Below are positions 22,910-24,054 of a stretch of DNA of 24,054 nucleotides, piece by piece (the first letter of the stretch is position 1; each line of letters starts with the position of its first letter). The notes under the pieces are model-generated. The model was given only the letters and a program-made list of their open reading frames with translations, was not told the origin of the DNA and made no database searches. The stretch comes from UBA7985 sp965658725 (GTDB lineage: Bacteria; Pseudomonadota; Alphaproteobacteria; UBA7985): contig CBFHUI010000038.1 of NCBI GenBank assembly GCA_965658725.1, positions 1-24,054 on the forward strand, in the 5' to 3' direction. The position numbers were made by a program, and so were the translations under genes.

Positions 22910-23407
22910 GGGATGGAAAGTCCGAATTCGTGGCTGTCCTTTTGATATAGGGCGTCTGCGAGCGGTTTGAAACCGGGGAGGGAGCCGCTGGCGACCGGAA
23001 TAGTTCTTTCGCCATCATACAAGTGTAAAATAACTGAAAACATTAGATATTTTTTGTAAATGCGAATCGATTCGGCGAATCTGACTTTCTAGTGATTTCC
23101 ACTGAAAACATGCCCTTTTTCCAGCATTTTCAAGGCGGTACATCGCATAATGCGCGGGTGATCCATCGACTTCCCCCCTTTTGCGGCTCAAACGCGCAAA
23201 TCGCTTGACCGTTGAGCCCCTGCTTTGCGATGCCCTAAGCAGCAGACCCGCATTACGGGTCACACGCTTTCATTATTCATTCCACTTCCCCCTGCACGCA
23301 GGTGGCGAGTGCACATTTCAAAATTCGGTCCTGCAGGCGAGGCGTCGGCGGATCACAAGCATCCCGGCATGGTTTTCGGGGCTGAACATTTGATGGAGTC
23401 ATAGGAC
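22910..23407. other. Divergent 498-bp control region between galM and the surface-protein gene
   Basis: No gene is supported. The part near 23000-23110 is AT-rich and probably holds the galM promoter: TATGAT reads on the minus strand at 23019-23014, without a good -35. Further right, a hairpin GACCCG-CATTA-CGGGTC lies at 23245-23261, CCTGC-AC-GCAGG at 23291-23302, and CGCAT-A-ATGCG at 23144-23154. GGAG at 23395-23398 is the likely ribosome site of the plus-strand gene. Confidence 0.5.
23063..23074. promoter_or_regulatory. Candidate operator upstream of galM
   Basis: CGAATCGATTCG is a perfect 12-bp palindrome with a central CG, the general form of LacI/GalR-family operators. It lies about 45 bases upstream of the possible galM -10 element. 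No regulator gene is in the window, so the assignment rests on form and position only. Confidence 0.35.
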
Positions 23408-24054
23408 ATGAAGTCGGTAGCCGACCTGATCGCCAACAAGAACGCGCTCATTAAGCGCGACAAGCGCGGCAAGATCACCGCCGCATCCCTCACCGCTGCA
23501 GGCGCCGCTGTACTCGCCGCCGCTCAGGCTGAAGCCCAGGGCGTTGAAGGCTTCGAGGATATCACCTCCTCCGTTATTACCTTTGAGCGCATCGGCAACG
23601 GCCAAGTCGAATTCGAACTGGAAAACGGCCAGCGCTTTATCGCCAATGAAGGCCAGTACATCATCGACGGCAGCGAGATCCTCGTTTCCAACGAGCTGGT
23701 GACGATCGTCGGCGGCGCGGGCATGAACCCCACCGTGATCGCCGTCGCGGTCGCAGGCGCGGCCTTGCTTGCCGGTATCCTGATCCTCGCACTCAACAAC
23801 GATGACGACGACGACAGCACCACAACCCCAACACCGACGCCGGAACCGGCGGGGAACAGCTATTCTGTCACCAGTGATGCCACCACGGCGGTCACGGGCA
23901 CGACGGCAGCGGATACCTTCACGGTCACCAACCAGACCTATTCCCCCGGCCTGACCATCGATGGCGGCAGTGGGACGGACCGAGTGACCCTCAGCGGTGT
24001 TGCGACCGAAAGCAACGGCATCGACTTGAGCGCTCAGAACATCGAGCTGACCGG
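23408..24054 (+). CDS. N-terminal part of a probable large surface/adhesin-type protein (runs off the window)
   Basis: 215 complete codons are visible and the frame is still open at the right edge. GGAG lies 9 bases before the ATG. Residues 1-22 are basic, followed by an Ala-rich stretch (23-45). A small beta-type domain (about 50-103) has FELENGQRFIANEGQYIIDG, like the prefix domain at the start of BapA-type biofilm proteins. One strong membrane-type helix spans 107-130, followed by five Asp and a Thr/Pro linker. From residue 150 there are Thr/Gly/Asp-rich strands with DGGSGTDRVTLSG, typical of repeats in secreted adhesins, S-layer or RTX-type proteins. Full size, secretion route and function cannot be seen. 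Confidence 0.6.
   Translation, partial: MKSVADLIANKNALIKRDKRGKITAASLTAAGAAVLAAAQAEAQGVEGFEDITSSVITFERIGNGQVEFELENGQRFIANEGQYIIDGSEILVSNELVTIVGGAGMNPTVIAVAVAGAALLAGILILALNNDDDDDSTTTPTPTPEPAGNSYSVTSDATTAVTGTTAADTFTVTNQTYSPGLTIDGGSGTDRVTLSGVATESNGIDLSAQNIELT

Noticed and set aside
5186..23153. Shared 11-mer TCGCATAATGC at 5186-5196 and 23143-23153
   Set aside because: Many identical 11-mer pairs are expected by chance in a window of this size, and the surrounding sequences do not match.
1..24054. Mobile elements, CRISPR arrays, tRNA or rRNA genes
   Set aside because: I saw no transposase, phage-like or recombinase protein, no regularly spaced repeats, and no tRNA- or rRNA-like sequence on either strand by eye.

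Overview
The window looks like a piece of chromosome from a G+C-rich Gram-negative bacterium, most likely a free-living, perhaps marine, alphaproteobacterium. The signs are a full System I cytochrome c maturation (ccm) locus, an outer-membrane beta-barrel protein, an LptF/LptG-type permease and tightly overlapping operons. The order or genus cannot be fixed from sequence alone. I see no tRNA, rRNA, insertion sequence, CRISPR array or phage gene.

Layout, left to right. (1) 1-1706: a tandem glycine riboswitch followed by a dadA-like D-amino-acid dehydrogenase, ending in a strong hairpin. (2) 1727-4718, minus strand: an unfamiliar export module. It has a small Gly/Ser/Asn-rich secreted protein, then a Cys-containing secreted protein whose end carries the ribosome site for a 560-residue protein with a Tyr/Pro-rich linker and a C-terminal beta-barrel. 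(3) 5264-7315: a Rieske oxygenase of the quaternary-ammonium type (bridging Glu), divergent from a PhnD-like binding protein with no signal peptide. (4) 7325-15231: dienoyl-CoA isomerase, nitroreductase, ccmB and ccmA on the minus strand, divergent from ccmC-ccmD-ccmE-ccmF-ccmG-ccmH-ccmI-like on the plus strand. The plus-strand genes are almost all joined by ATGA overlaps, and the 49-residue ccmD is easy to miss. (5) 15416-16330: an EamA/DMT-family transporter. (6) 16338-22909, minus strand: a galactose operon galM, galT, galK, an LptF/LptG-like permease, and a GH42 beta-galactosidase. (7) 23408 to the right edge: the start of a probable large surface/adhesin-type protein.

How the genes fit together: the ccm genes move heme to the periplasm, attach it to CcmE, and reduce and ligate apocytochrome c. 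The galactose genes would cleave beta-galactosides, interconvert galactose anomers, phosphorylate galactose and transfer UMP; galE and a sugar importer are not in the window. The riboswitch ties the first gene to glycine. The Rieske enzyme may feed the same pool if it demethylates a betaine-like compound, which is an inference.

The least explained parts are the secreted-protein/beta-barrel module at 1727-4718, the LptF-like permease translationally coupled to galK, and the hairpin after the riboswitch that buries the dadA start codon.
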